A stretch of 64,000 nt of DNA from Falciphora oryzae (GCA_000733355.1 JNVV01000007.1:1230370-1294369), one strand, 5' to 3'. Positions 47,800-59,215 are shown, counted from the first letter of the stretch. The notes: a model not told the origin generated them from the letters alone. A program made the numbers and translations.

Positions 47800-50700
47800 C
47801 TCAGAGCATAGACCACTCGAGAAGCTTGGGCGGTGCTCGAATCAGCCATGCCGGGTGACGTCTGAATTTTCGTTTCGGGAGAGATAGGATGGACGATGAG
47901 CTTGGGGAAATCCCATGCTGAGGCGGGAATTCGCGCTGATCCTTCACGAAAGCCGACTGTTTTGGTATCTGGTGCAGTATGTGCATATACTTGAGTGGTA
48001 CAACCCGGGTAAATATGCCTGCCGAGTATCTGGAAAAGTGTGGGGTCGGGGAGATGACTGTGTTCACCCTGCAGAAGTAAGGAGCTCCTTCAAGCCTTAC
48101 CAATGCCGTGGACCGGGGCTACATGTCAGCGTCAGGAAGACCACGCTGATCCAAGACACACTATTGGCGAATGCGGCTCCAATATCGGATGTAGACAAAG
48201 TAAAAACCTCTGACAAGCTTTGTATACTCCTGGAACAGCATGGATATCTTTATAGTCGCGTATTGTTGGCCTAGGTAACTCCGAAACGCCCTGGGGTTTT
48301 CGGTGGATATGGTTGGTTCTGAAGCCTAGACAAAACACAGGTTTGGAGCGTTCCGTACTGCAACGAGCACTCCCCATAAACATAGCGTGTATCTCAATTC
48401 CGTGCCCATGAATTGGATAGGCCCCCCTGTGGTTAAAGGATGCTGGTGGGAGATTGAGCAGACTCTTGTCTCGATTGTCGCCCTTGACCTCACGTACTTG
48501 CTTCGTCCTAATAACAGTACCATCGATGCAGTCAACCCGGAGTTAGCCTTTTGCTGTCAACACAGACAAGGATTATTCTCCTCAAAATGGACCGTTTTCT
48601 TTCATGGTTGCTCTTCCCATTAGTTATCCATTTACAGCCTTCCTACTGGGTTTCGTAGTTTGCAATAGCGCTAGCTGCCCGCGGCATGGGCATCTCACCG
48701 GCAAGTTGCAATGGTCTGGTTGGCATCCATCGATGCTTGGTCGTGGCAGGTTAATAGGGCTTGCATAACACAGCATGGCCTAATATATCTCTTCAAGCTA
48801 GGCGGTAGGGTATCAGTATAAAAGGGCTATATCCAATATGGTTTCTTCCAAAATCTGCTTCTAAACTTCTACTCCCCTGTTCTTCCCTTTCTTCCTTTTG
48901 TCCCTTTCACCCTTTCCACTTCTATTCATTTTTAGCCCTTTTCTTCCTGGAGGAAATTGTACTATGTCGGGTTGCAAAGCACTTGTCGCCTGACTTATGC
49001 AAGTTCCGAACTGACGAGTTCTCAGGGCATGTTTTGTACACTTGATATTAGGGCATTGTAGGCTGACCAGTTACTCGACGTTGAATTCAGGAACGCCCTA
49101 GATCTCGACGGTGCCCCATTTGACGCGTGTGGGATATCCAGACATGCAGCACTTGCAGCCAAGCTCACAAGCATGGTCTACTTCCCGAGGTAAGGGGAAA
49201 GCAATCCTATAAAACTCAACTCGCTGTTTCTTGTAAATGGACATAGAAATGGCAGCACTAGCTAAGCTCTACTCCGCAAGTTTAAGAGAAGAGTGAGTAT
49301 GTAAAATCGATTGAGGAAGAATGACAAGATTATCTCTCTAGCCCGAGCCCTCCGGCGGCGCCCAGAGAAGCTCAACCCATCGTCGATCTACTCATAGGAC
49401 TAAAAAGAGTCCTTATGAATCCTTGGACAACTTGGCGTGCCTCGATACATAATAGGATAGGTTGTGCCGACATTAGAAGCTACCGAGTGGACCGACAGAG
49501 ACTCCACATGCCCATGTGATCCATCAAGGATACGACTTGTGACTACCTAGTCAGATGCAGCGGGACATGTCACAGACTGCTTATCACACCATTTGCTCGT
49601 CGTACCGTTTATCAGAATCTGCATGATGGTCGTATGAGGTCTTACTAGCTCTCCCGCGCAGAGAGTTGGTCGCACTTGGACCATTTGAGTCTAGAGATAA
49701 AAGAGGTGAAAATGGACAAGTGGCAGGCTGCTGGGCTGTCATTTGGTTGAGACAGTCCAGATCTGTAGCCCAGACTGCAGCCGGCACCATAACTCACATG
49801 ACATCAGAGAGCCGTATGCCTCTGTAAAGACCCTTCTGATACTGTCTATGTCCTGAACATGGCTGTGCCCACTGCTGTTAGCTCAACACAACTTCTGTGC
49901 AACACAGGACGGGAGTTTACGATTCGGACGTGATGTCATCGTCAGGGCCGCTAGCCTTTGTGTTCTAGACGCAAGTCGATCTGTCTCTATGCGTACATTT
50001 GTCTCTTGGGGCGTTATAACAAATACGGGTCACGCTTCGAAGGTCCGCGGGAAGGAAGCAGTCCAGGTCAACTAAGCATCTTCCAACATGCGCTAGTTTG
50101 ACGATGGTAGTAGTAGCAAGATTTTTAGTTCGTACAGCCCAGTTACTTTCGTATGCTAGAGTTGAGTGAACATGTCTCTAGAATAAAAGGCGTATGGCAG
50201 TAATGGTTTTTATCACAAGCTTAGGGATAGAGAGAGCTTTCGGTCGCGTCGAAAGATATATTTACGTATCGTTGTGTGTCCCTTGACCACTGCGAGATGG
50301 AAGAACATGGCAAAGTTCCCGTGATGAAAGGGACAGAATCTCTAATATAGGCGATCTCCGGGATGCTACAGATTTGTGCTAGGCGAAAAGGAGGTTGGGT
50401 GCTGCGCAAAGTGTGAAAGGATTGTACACTCAGTGATCCTTCCACAAAGCGGGAGGAGCTGTTGGCGAAAACGGGAAACACATCATTCGTAAACTCGGGA
50501 GGATAAATATGCGTGTGATAAGATCCTGGGACCTTGTCAGGTCGGAACTTGTATTGACCAAATGGCACAAGCTCCAAGCCCTATAAGCAAAGGAAGGTGC
50601 AGCTGGAAAAAGGCATAGGAGTTATGAAGTCAATTCTGAAGTGGAGTGGGTTTATTCACGACAAAGTTTCAAGGATGGCTTCAACAGAGCCCAGCTTCAG

Positions 50701-51144
50701 GTGTAAAACGAGACAGAGAGAGCAATGCTGAGAGCCGGGATTGTTGCCGAATGATACAGCGCAACCCAAGCTCACGCGGTCGCAATGTTCCATGAGCCGG
50801 GCTGGGGCCAACAGGAAGTGGCTTACTGCGTCTCAAAACAGTGCACACTCTCAAACATGTGGTGTATTGTGCGTAGCCCACATGGAGGCCCGGGTTTCGG
50901 TTGCTCGAAGCGGGCGGCTGTCGATTCCCCTGAGGTGTCGTTCGGGTGCTTTCAGGGGCTCGCTTACATCATCAACCGCCTGCGCGAGGATTACCAAATG
51001 CCTCAGGCAAACAATTCGTGGTTGCTTCAGCTCCACCAAGCAAGGGGCCTTTCCCTTATGGTTAGCTCCGCATACCGCTCCACACACGCCGGCATGACGA
51101 GGAGGATGCATTGAAGGCTCATTTCTCGAGCTGGATAGCAAACA
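47800..51144. other. AT/TpA-rich block, RIP-like, with one exon-like segment
   Basis: From about 47.8 kb the sequence loses the C/T-rich, GC-rich character of its neighbours and becomes rich in TA dinucleotides and stop codons; from 48623 to 49584 no frame of 60 codons exists on either strand. This is what repeat-induced point mutation or long decay produces. No transposon protein could be recognised. The exon-like segment at 50221-50580 is described separately. The last 400 bp return to the usual composition and probably include the LCL3 promoter. Confidence 0.5.
50221..50580 (-). CDS. Protein-like exon of unknown family, probably partial
   Basis: The minus strand reads 119 codons of protein-like sequence, beginning GLELVPFGQYKFRPDKVPGS and ending ATESSLYP before TAA. 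A plausible 3' splice site (TTTGCTTATAG) lies immediately before the Gly codon. There is no ATG at its start, so it would be the last exon of a longer gene. Upstream minus-strand sequence (50581-51100) gives no matching exon. Composition is balanced, with mixed third positions, unlike the C/G-ending codons of nearby genes. It lies in the RIP-like block. It may be a surviving fragment of a transferred or decayed gene. I do not recognise the family. Confidence 0.35.
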   Translation of the reverse strand, partial: GLELVPFGQYKFRPDKVPGSYHTHIYPPEFTNDVFPVFANSSSRFVEGSLSVQSFHTLRSTQPPFRLAQICSIPEIAYIRDSVPFITGTLPCSSISQWSRDTQRYVNISFDATESSLYP

Positions 51145-52052
51145 ATGAGGAGCGGTGACGACCCCGACGACGACAGCGCCTGGAACCCCAGGCCGATGCC
51201 CGAGGCGCGGTCGTGGAACGACTCGCTGAACCGGACCGACTGGCAGCACTACAAGGAGCCGCGCCAATGGGTGCCGACGCTGATAGCGACGGCCACAATC
51301 GTGGGGGCCATACAGTTCTACCGCTCCTACCTGCGCCGCATCCCGGGGACTGCCCACATCCAGCCGGGCCTGTTTTACAGGCGGAGCCTTCTGGGCCGCG
51401 TCACCAGCGTCGGCGATGGCGACAACTTCCACATGTTCCACACGCCGGGCGGTCGTTTGGCGGGATGGGGGTGGCTGAGGTCGGTGCCGGCTGATCGGAA
51501 GGTGCTCAAAGGGAGGACAGTGAGTTTGACCCAACCCAAGATGTAATCTCTTATGCCCGCCGCCCCAAACGCGGACTGGCCTGATGGTAGAGGACAAGCT
51601 GACCGTTCCCCGTCTCGCCCCGAAACCAGATACCAATCCGCATAGCCGGCATCGACGCGCCCGAGGGCGCGCACTTTGGGCGGCCGGGCCAGCCGTTCAG
51701 TGGCGAGGCGCTCGCGTTCCTCCGGTCGTACATCCAGGGCCACAACGTGCGGGCGCGCATCTACCGGCGGGACCAGTACGAGCGGGTGGTGGCGACGGTC
51801 TTTGTGCGGCAGTGGCTGGTGATCCGGCGCGACGTGGGCTACGAGATGCTCAAGCGCGGCCTGGCCACAACGTACGAGGCCAAGACGGGTGTCGAGTTCG
51901 GCGGGCTCGAGGCCAAGTACCGGGCCGCCGAGGCCCTGGCGAAGCAGAAGCGCCTGGGCATGTGGTCCGGCAAGAAGGGCTCGGTGGTGGAGACGCCGCG
52001 CGAGTACAAGAACAGATACGCGTTGGCTGAGAAGGAGACCACCAAGAGGTGA
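51145..52052 (+). CDS. LCL3: LCL3-type endonuclease (SNase-like domain, membrane-anchored)
   Basis: Exon 1 is 51145-51519 and exon 2 is 51630-52052. The 110-nt intron (GTGAGT..CCAG) joins in phase 0, giving 265 aa. Residues 1-40 are polar ([20 protein letters not shown]), followed by one membrane helix [21 protein letters not shown] staphylococcal-nuclease-like domain follows: [16 protein letters not shown], then [37 protein letters not shown] and KRLGMWSG. The Arg, Asp and Glu residues of the catalytic loop appear present. Fungal LCL3 proteins have this exact layout and are annotated as probable mitochondrial membrane endonucleases; the yeast gene was named for a long-lifespan phenotype. The biochemical role is not established. 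Confidence 0.93.
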
Positions 52053-55000
52053 GAGAGGGGACGGGGAGTGTTTGGAGAGAACGGGATATCACAAACCGAG
52101 CATGGGAGCGGAACAGAGCCACAAATGTTGGCTCCAGTCAACCTTTATCTGTGTCTTGTACTGTCTCTGGACGGTCTTCTGTTACATGGCTCCGCTGGCA
52201 TGGGCTGGTGGTTTCTACCTCAGATCACTGCGCCACGGATGCGTGATGCGATGCCATGATGTTTTGATACTCCACAATCCATCTATCTACGGCAGCGTCT
52301 GCCGATATGCCTCGCATCGATGATTCGAAACCTATCTGCACCCTGCATTCGCTGTGCGGGCTTGATTTTCCGACCTCGAGGCATGCCGGGATGAAGTCTC
52401 AAGGGGTTAGCGGGAAGGTAGCAGGGTTGTCCTGCTGTGATAGGACAGGCCAACGTATCATTCATCTTTTCGGTGTTATGATCTATTTTCAGCAAGTTGG
52501 AAAGCTCTGGGATGGATTTGCCTCCTTGGTCGACAGAGGGCACGCGGGATATGCACGGCTAAACAATCCGCATTATCCGGCGTTTGTGAAAATCGTGAGC
52601 GACAGCGAGTCAAAACAAACGTGAACAAAAATCCAAATCCGGATGCCGCCGAGGATTGGTAGCGTTTCCGTCCTCGACACCTCGAGATGGGAGAGGCAAC
52701 CGGGAATGGCGAGGCACACATAATAGATCCGTGAAAGCACGGGTGTGATCAACGTTGGCGGGCTCCCCGAACGGTGTGGCCAGCACGAAACCAGGAGGCA
52801 GACAGACCACCGATTAGTGGATGCACCAACGAAAGCCAGTGTCGCTAGGAATGTTCCGGGTTACCGCTACCCTCCATGTCGTCATGTAAATCACAGGCGA
52901 CGTGAATTCGACTTGCTGCTCGATCGACGGTTGGGGGCCCTGACCGAGCCATGGATGCTGCGATTCCGGCCGCCTGGACTGGCCACAGCCGTTTCAAAAC
53001 GGCCAGGGCGAACCTGAGCCCCGCGTGGCTGGGCGAGAAAGCAACGCGCAACGCATGGAGACGATGCCCTCTTTATTTCCTTCTTCTGGGGAAAAGAATG
53101 GCTGGCAAGCCTGCGAACGGACTGCTCAACGGCCTGCCTCTCCGCGGAAGACATGGGACGAGGCAGGCCGTTGGCAAAGCTTGAAGGCGCGGGCAAGGCA
53201 GCGAGGGGGGAAGAGGGGCGAGGCGAGGTTAAGCGTGCGCGATAATCGAGATGACAAGCGACTTGGCCAGCCCACACGAATTTCGGACGAGGCCGCACAG
53301 CCAGGCTGGCAGGCCGACGAACGGGGCCATGTGGCGATTGCCATGCGCTGTGAGTTCGGAATAATTCATGCATATAGCGCCAGTATAACGGTTTCTTGGG
53401 CTCAGCCTTTTGAAAGCAAGTTGCATGTTTTGTTTGCCGGCCGTTTGCTCGCGGGCCACGCCGGGCTGGCCGTTGACAACGACGTTGAGTGGTCTGCCCT
53501 GCAAGATGAAGCCCAGAGGCGTGGTGCCAGCAGCCAGCCAGTCAGATCGGGTTTCGCGCCCACATCGATCCAAAATGGTGTGGCTTGGGTGCCTCCTCGA
53601 GCCCCTTTCTCTGACAGGACAGCCACTCGGAGTGACAGCTGGTTACATCAAACCCCGTTTTTCTTCTGGGCCTTACCCCTGATGCCAGCATGCCAGCCCC
53701 TGCTGCTAACCCAAAGCAGGCGCGTTGCTGGGAGCTCAGGCCTTGAAGACGAGTGGAATTTCTGACTCGGGTGTGGCCGGTGGCCTGTCTTTACCGCCTC
53801 CTCTTTTCCAGATTCCCACGACAAGATTTTTTTCGCGGCAAAAAGGGTGGAGGGCAAGATTTGGAACCTCAAGTTATTTTTCCAGTACTATGTACTGAGC
53901 CGCTCGTTTTATCGCAGCTTGAGGTGTTTCGTGGTTGAGTGATTGTGGAGGTCTTTTCATTCACACCTACAGCACACACTCCTTTGCCTCTTTTTGAGCA
54001 AGTATCTGTTTCCGCCCGCGGACCGAAGGTGTTTTGCAATCCCTCCTCTCCCAGGTAGGATCCACCCCCTGATCTGGCCTCGGCACGGTTCGAACTTCGC
54101 GTTCGCTGTGAATGCTCCAACACAGCGCACCGGAGATGGCTTGTCTCGGCTGTCCTCCGTCTTGAGCAGCAATCGCAGCTGTCCACCAAAGGTTCTTGTG
54201 TCAACTGACGTTGATGCGGCGCGAAGGATTCTTGGGCACAGCGTCAGGGGTTATCAAACGTCAACCTTAGCGCCCTCCCGCCCGGCCACACCGTCACCAT
54301 TCCGTGTAACAGCACCATCCGACGGTACCACGTCGAGAAAAAGGCACACAAACCTGCTACCTTAGCAGAGCAATAACTCAGAGGCATCCTCGCCCTCGTC
54401 CCTTCGTTTGAACGAACCCAGACAAACACCGTCACACCCGACAGACAAGCGCTGGCCGTTGCCGTTCATTACGTTGCTGTCCCACAGCACCAATCTACGA
54501 CAAAACAAGCCAGGTCAATTTCCCGGTCTGTCTGAGACACTCGAGACTCACCCAGTTGGAAGCACCCGTCGCGGCGACCAAACATTCGGCCGCATCGCCC
54601 GCCGTCTCCCGCAGACGAGGCTCCCCGATTGCTCATCAGCACACCGCAACCCAAGAGCACGATCCAGCGATCTCCTGTGCATCACGATTGCGTGCAAAGC
54701 GGAAATTGACCAGCGCTCGGCTGTGAAGCGGGCCCGCCTGATCCAGGTTCCTAGTCCAGGCACCTAACTCTGTTCTTGACCGGACCCGGTTTTGGGCAAT
54801 CACGCCTGGGCCAATCCGAGCGAGCCACACAGAATTCTGGCCCACTCCGATCACTCGCGCATTAGCGCCACCCATCCGCCCGTCGTGCGTTGTGCTGCAC
54901 CAGCGCAGAGCTTAGTTTAGGTTCCTCGTTCCTGGCCCAAATTCGCAAGCTTTGACCCGGCGCAGCCACAACGGCTAGACAACGTCAACAATCAATCTCC

Positions 55001-55501
55001 CATTCCAGTCCAATCGAGCCCGACTCGCCTCGGTTACAATTTCACTGTTTCTTGCGAACTGGCGACCGCGCGCAAGCAATCTCTTGACGACTCTGTCAGC
55101 ACGCTCGTTCCGTTTCGGCTTCCTCAGAACGCGATCGCGACTCCGGCCGACACAACTGCCGTTTTTTTTTTTTTTTTTTTTTTTTTTTCCTTCGAGATTG
55201 CTGCCTCGCGCGTGCGCCGAACAACGACGCACAACGCCTCGGGTCCGACAACATAGCACGTCCACGAGCCTAACGTTTTCGCGCGCGCTCGTGCCTTGTT
55301 TCTTTGATTCTTCTCTTGGTCTTCGGCCGCCCACTAGTCCAGCTTCTCCAGACTGTCAAAACTGTCATGGCTCGTTCATAGACGTCCGATCCCCCCATGA
55401 TCCGCGACCACGGCCTGTCACCCGCAACAATCCAAGGTTGACAGGCGGCCACCTCCGCGATTTTCGAGGCACACCACGCACTGCTTCGCGATATCTTCGA
55501 A
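52053..55501. other. Intergenic and RAX2 5' leader
   Basis: No gene recognised in 3.4 kb between two plus-strand genes. A 246-codon frame at 53025-53765 has no domain, overlaps other open frames and reads as chance. It contains a T27 run at 55162-55188 and two short upstream frames just before the RAX2 start. Confidence 0.5.
55367..55441 (+). promoter_or_regulatory. Two upstream ATG frames before RAX2
   Basis: ATG 55367 opens a 5-codon frame ending at 55381 (Met-Ala-Arg-Ser-stop). ATG 55397 opens a 15-codon frame ending at 55441 (MIRDHGLSPATIQG). Both close before the RAX2 ATG at 55502. If the transcript begins upstream, they could lower RAX2 translation. Whether they are transcribed is unknown. 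Confidence 0.3.
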
Positions 55502-58500
55502 ATGCGAATACCCCTCCTTCGGCGGCGTAGCGCGCCCCGGCCATCGCTCTCTAACGCTGTTTCTTCTCTTCTCGCCATCTCCGGCCTCGCCTCGATACCC
55601 ACGACCGATGCCATTAACTTTAAGCCCGCGCCGTCCGCGAACCTCGATCTCTCCCAGCTTGGTCGTGTTGGAATCGCTGGAGACTTCTCCGGCATCTCTC
55701 TCTACCAGTTCGAAGGCCAGACCGAGGCGCCCATCAGCACAAATGGCAGCGAGTCACTGCTGGCGCGCACGCCCAATGGCGCGCTGGCGAGCGTCCTCAA
55801 CACGGATGCTTCGATTAACGCCATGTGCGCGTTCATGCTGAACAATGGCAGCATGGCGGGGGTTGTGCTCGGTGGAAACTTCACAAGCCTGGGGTCCAAG
55901 CAGTCGTCAGCAATCGCACTGTTCAACCCCAACACTTCCGATGTCACGCCCCTCGCTGGGCTCCAGGGCCAGGTCAGCGCCGTGCTCTGCGACCAGGAGC
56001 GGAGCACCATCTACGTTGGCGGTAATTTTAGGGGTGCCGGCTCGACGAACGCCATCGCCTGGGTTAACGACCGGTGGACGAACCTGCCGTTCGGCGGCTT
56101 CAACGGACCCGTCAAGTCCATCACCAAGGCCGCCAACGGTCACATCATCTTCGGAGGAGAGTTCACGGGACTGGGTAACGACAGCGTCCCGATCCAACCC
56201 GATGGGCAGGTCATCAACCTTGCGGATGCCACGATAACGTCGGGCTCTTCTTCCTCGGACACGTCGTTTAGCGACCCGAGGAACATCATCTGCAAGCCCG
56301 GCGGGTCTGGCGGCTCCGGAAACACCTGGCTGCTCCGCGACAACACCCCCGGCTTTTGGCAGGCGAGCTTTAACTTCGGTTTCCAGCCAACCAAGCTGCG
56401 GCTGCGCAACACGCGCCAGAACGGCCGCGGTACCAGGACCTGGCGCTTCACGGCCCAGCCCATCAACGGCATCATGAACTTCACCTACATCGATCCCGCT
56501 ACCGGCAGGAACTCTTCATGCACAAACGAGTGCCCGCTCAGCGACAACAGCACCGTGCCATTCCAGGACTTCCACTTTGTGAATGTTATCGGCATGAATG
56601 GGTTCCGGATTGACATCTCGCAGTTCTACGGCAATGGCGGCGGGCTTGACGGCATCGAGCTTTTCCAGGACGACATTTTCACCTATGCCGTCAACCAGTT
56701 CAATGAGCCGACTTGCGCTGGCCTCTCGAACCCCTCGAGGGCGACCACCACAGGCCCTTTCTCCATCTCCCCTTCTCAGCTGAGCCAGTCGCAGTACCTG
56801 ACTGCTCAGCTCTCCGGCCCCATCAACTCCCAGTCCGCATCTATCACATTCACTCCCGACATTCGCGAGGCTGGCGGCTACTCAATCAACATGTACACTC
56901 CTGGGTGTATCCCAGATGGCACCTGCGCGACTCGTGGACAGGTCAACATTACCATCAACCCTAGACCCGGGTTCTCCCAGTCTGTGCAGCTTTTCCAGAC
57001 AAACAACTTTGACAAGTTTGACCAGATTTACTTCGGTCAGATGCAGGCAAGCGGCTCGTTCCGCCCGACTGTTGTGATGACTCCGCTCAACGGCCAACCT
57101 CTCGACAGCATGACCTTCGTGGCCCAGAGAGTCGGCTTCACCCAGATCAACTCCACCGGCGGCCTCAACGGCCTGTTCGACTACAACCCGGCCACGCCAA
57201 CTATCGACTCGACCGAGTTCCAGAACTCAGGTTTCCACAAGCTTGGCGCTTCTCTGGCGCCCTCAGCTACTGTTGTGGCGCTTGCATCGGCTGACGACAC
57301 GACTTACATTGGCGGAAACTTCAACGGTGACAATGCTAGGAATGTTGTCGGTATCAACACCCGCGACTCGTCGACGCAGTCCCTAAACGGTGGTCTTAAC
57401 GGCGCTGTGGGGGCCATGGCTCTCAACGGGAACAATCTTTACGTGGGCGGTAGCTTCTCGGCCACCCAGGACAACTCAGTCACCGGCCTTAATGGTGTCG
57501 CGGTGCTAGATACCGCAACCAAAAGATGGAGCGCTCTCGGTGGTGGGATTGAGGGCAATGTCATGAACGTCGTCCTGATGACCATGAATGTCACAAGCAC
57601 AACCCCTGAGGTTGTGGTCAGCTTCAGCGGCGGATTCGGTCAGCTGGGGGCTTTTAACGGCAACCCGGCTGTCCCCGTCAATGGCTTTGCCATCTGGGTC
57701 CCATCGCAGCGCAACTGGCTCAACAACCTCAACGGCACGGTCGAGTCCATCGACGGCATCCTCTCGTCGTCGATCCTGAATCTGCCTGGCGGCGGAGACC
57801 TGTACTCCGGCTCGGTATTGTTCTCGTCACTCGGCGCCAATGGAGCTGCTGTCTTGGCTGGCACCTCGCTGCGTGGATTCCCCGCTCGCATCCAGCCCAG
57901 GGCAGCCGCATCTCCAGCAGGCAGGATCGCCCGACGTGACACCCCCCTGAACGTCCGGTCTTCCGGTGTCAACGCTGGTGCCTTCTACGCCCCTGCCAAC
58001 AGCGGCAGGAACATCACAGTGCTTGCGGGACGATTTACAGCCACGGCCACCAACGGCTCCTCCATCAACAATCTGGTGCTCATTGACGGTGCCAACAACG
58101 ATGCGGTCACCGGCCTTGGCTCCCGGATCTCGGCCAACTCGACTTTCAGCGCGGTTGCCATCCAAGGGGATAACCTATTTGCTGGCGGCAATGTCACTGG
58201 TACTGTCAATGGGGCCCGGGTCAACGGTCTTGTTTCCTACAACCTGGCCAACAAGGACTTCAACGTCCAGCCACCAGTCCTCTCCGGCGGCAACACCACG
58301 GTTCACGCCATTACCCTCCGTCCCAACAGCGGCGACGTTTATGTCGGTGGATCTTTCACCTCGGCTGGATCCCTTGGCTGCCCAGGCGTCTGCTTCTACA
58401 GTTCGTCGGCCGGAACTTGGAACCGGCCTGGTCCCAACCTGGACGGAACCGTCAACGCCATGATGTGGGCTAGCGACACGGTGCTGCTGGCGGGTGGCTC

Positions 58501-59215
58501 CCTCACGCTCAATGACACTATCAAGACCCACCTCGCCAGATTCGACACTAGCCGAGGAACCTGGGAGGCCTTCCCTGGCTTTGATCAGCTCCCGGGTCCT
58601 GCTGAAGTTCTCACAGCAGCGTCTCGCGATGGCAACGAGGTGTGGGTGTCGGGAACCTCGACTACCAACGGCGCCATCTATCTGATGAAGTACGACGGCT
58701 CTCAGTGGCGTTCCGCACCCGCCTTGGGCAATGGCTCTGTGCTCCGCAGCCTGCAGATGTTCACGGTGACGTCGAACCACGACGACTCGCCCCTCGTTGC
58801 ACCCAGCCAGGTGCTCATACTCACCGGCTCCATCCGAATCCCCAACTTCGGATCCGCGTCGGCTGCCATCTTCGACGGTACCACCTACCGCCCATTCGCC
58901 CTGACCTCATCTCGTGACCGGACGTCCGGTACCATCTCTCGCATCTTTGTGGAGAACTCGCAGTTTTTCACCTCGAGCGAGGCTGGACGTCTTCCTCTGG
59001 TTGCCATCGTCCTGATTGGTCTTGGAATCTCTCTCGTACTCATGCTCCTCATCGTCCTCGCGGGTCTACTCTTGGACCGTCTTAGGAAGAAGCGCGAGGG
59101 CTACATTCCCGCTCCTACGTCCATGTACGACAGGGGAAGCGGGATTCAGAGGGTACCCCCTGGGGAACTTTTGTCGACGCTTCGCCAAGGTCGACCGGGG
59201 CCGCCAACAGTATGA
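55502..59215 (+). CDS. RAX2: RAX2-like cortical polarity marker, membrane glycoprotein
   Basis: A single uninterrupted frame of 1237 codons. It starts with a signal-peptide-like segment (RRR then SNAVSSLLAISGLASIP). The large extracellular part is full of Kelch-like GG-F units: IYVGGNFRGAG, IIFGGEFTGLG, TYIGGNFNGDN, LYVGGSFSATQ, VYVGGSFTSAG. It has many Asn-X-Ser/Thr sites and a Cys-rich stretch near 400-490 (YSINMYTPGCIPDGTCATRG). One membrane helix lies at about 1164-1190 (LPLVAIVLIGLGISLVLMLL), followed by a 47-residue cytoplasmic tail with IQRVPPGELLSTL, a motif typical of fungal Rax2. Yeast Rax2 is about the same size and, with Rax1, marks bud sites; in filamentous fungi it helps keep the hyphal tip axis. 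The length is normal and there is no sign of damage. Confidence 0.96.
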   Translation: MRIPLLRRRSAPRPSLSNAVSSLLAISGLASIPTTDAINFKPAPSANLDLSQLGRVGIAGDFSGISLYQFEGQTEAPISTNGSESLLARTPNGALASVLNTDASINAMCAFMLNNGSMAGVVLGGNFTSLGSKQSSAIALFNPNTSDVTPLAGLQGQVSAVLCDQERSTIYVGGNFRGAGSTNAIAWVNDRWTNLPFGGFNGPVKSITKAANGHIIFGGEFTGLGNDSVPIQPDGQVINLADATITSGSSSSDTSFSDPRNIICKPGGSGGSGNTWLLRDNTPGFWQASFNFGFQPTKLRLRNTRQNGRGTRTWRFTAQPINGIMNFTYIDPATGRNSSCTNECPLSDNSTVPFQDFHFVNVIGMNGFRIDISQFYGNGGGLDGIELFQDDIFTYAVNQFNEPTCAGLSNPSRATTTGPFSISPSQLSQSQYLTAQLSGPINSQSASITFTPDIREAGGYSINMYTPGCIPDGTCATRGQVNITINPRPGFSQSVQLFQTNNFDKFDQIYFGQMQASGSFRPTVVMTPLNGQPLDSMTFVAQRVGFTQINSTGGLNGLFDYNPATPTIDSTEFQNSGFHKLGASLAPSATVVALASADDTTYIGGNFNGDNARNVVGINTRDSSTQSLNGGLNGAVGAMALNGNNLYVGGSFSATQDNSVTGLNGVAVLDTATKRWSALGGGIEGNVMNVVLMTMNVTSTTPEVVVSFSGGFGQLGAFNGNPAVPVNGFAIWVPSQRNWLNNLNGTVESIDGILSSSILNLPGGGDLYSGSVLFSSLGANGAAVLAGTSLRGFPARIQPRAAASPAGRIARRDTPLNVRSSGVNAGAFYAPANSGRNITVLAGRFTATATNGSSINNLVLIDGANNDAVTGLGSRISANSTFSAVAIQGDNLFAGGNVTGTVNGARVNGLVSYNLANKDFNVQPPVLSGGNTTVHAITLRPNSGDVYVGGSFTSAGSLGCPGVCFYSSSAGTWNRPGPNLDGTVNAMMWASDTVLLAGGSLTLNDTIKTHLARFDTSRGTWEAFPGFDQLPGPAEVLTAASRDGNEVWVSGTSTTNGAIYLMKYDGSQWRSAPALGNGSVLRSLQMFTVTSNHDDSPLVAPSQVLILTGSIRIPNFGSASAAIFDGTTYRPFALTSSRDRTSGTISRIFVENSQFFTSSEAGRLPLVAIVLIGLGISLVLMLLIVLAGLLLDRLRKKREGYIPAPTSMYDRGSGIQRVPPGELLSTLRQGRPGPPTV

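Noticed and set aside
50851..51636. 261-codon minus-strand frame
   Set aside because: Antisense shadow of the first LCL3 exon; no recognisable motif.
53025..53765. 246-codon plus-strand frame
   Set aside because: Overlaps several other open frames on both strands, has no domain and no clear start context; treated as intergenic.
54086..54104. GGTTCGAA resembling a tRNA T-arm
   Set aside because: No matching stem, anticodon arm or acceptor pairing could be found around it.
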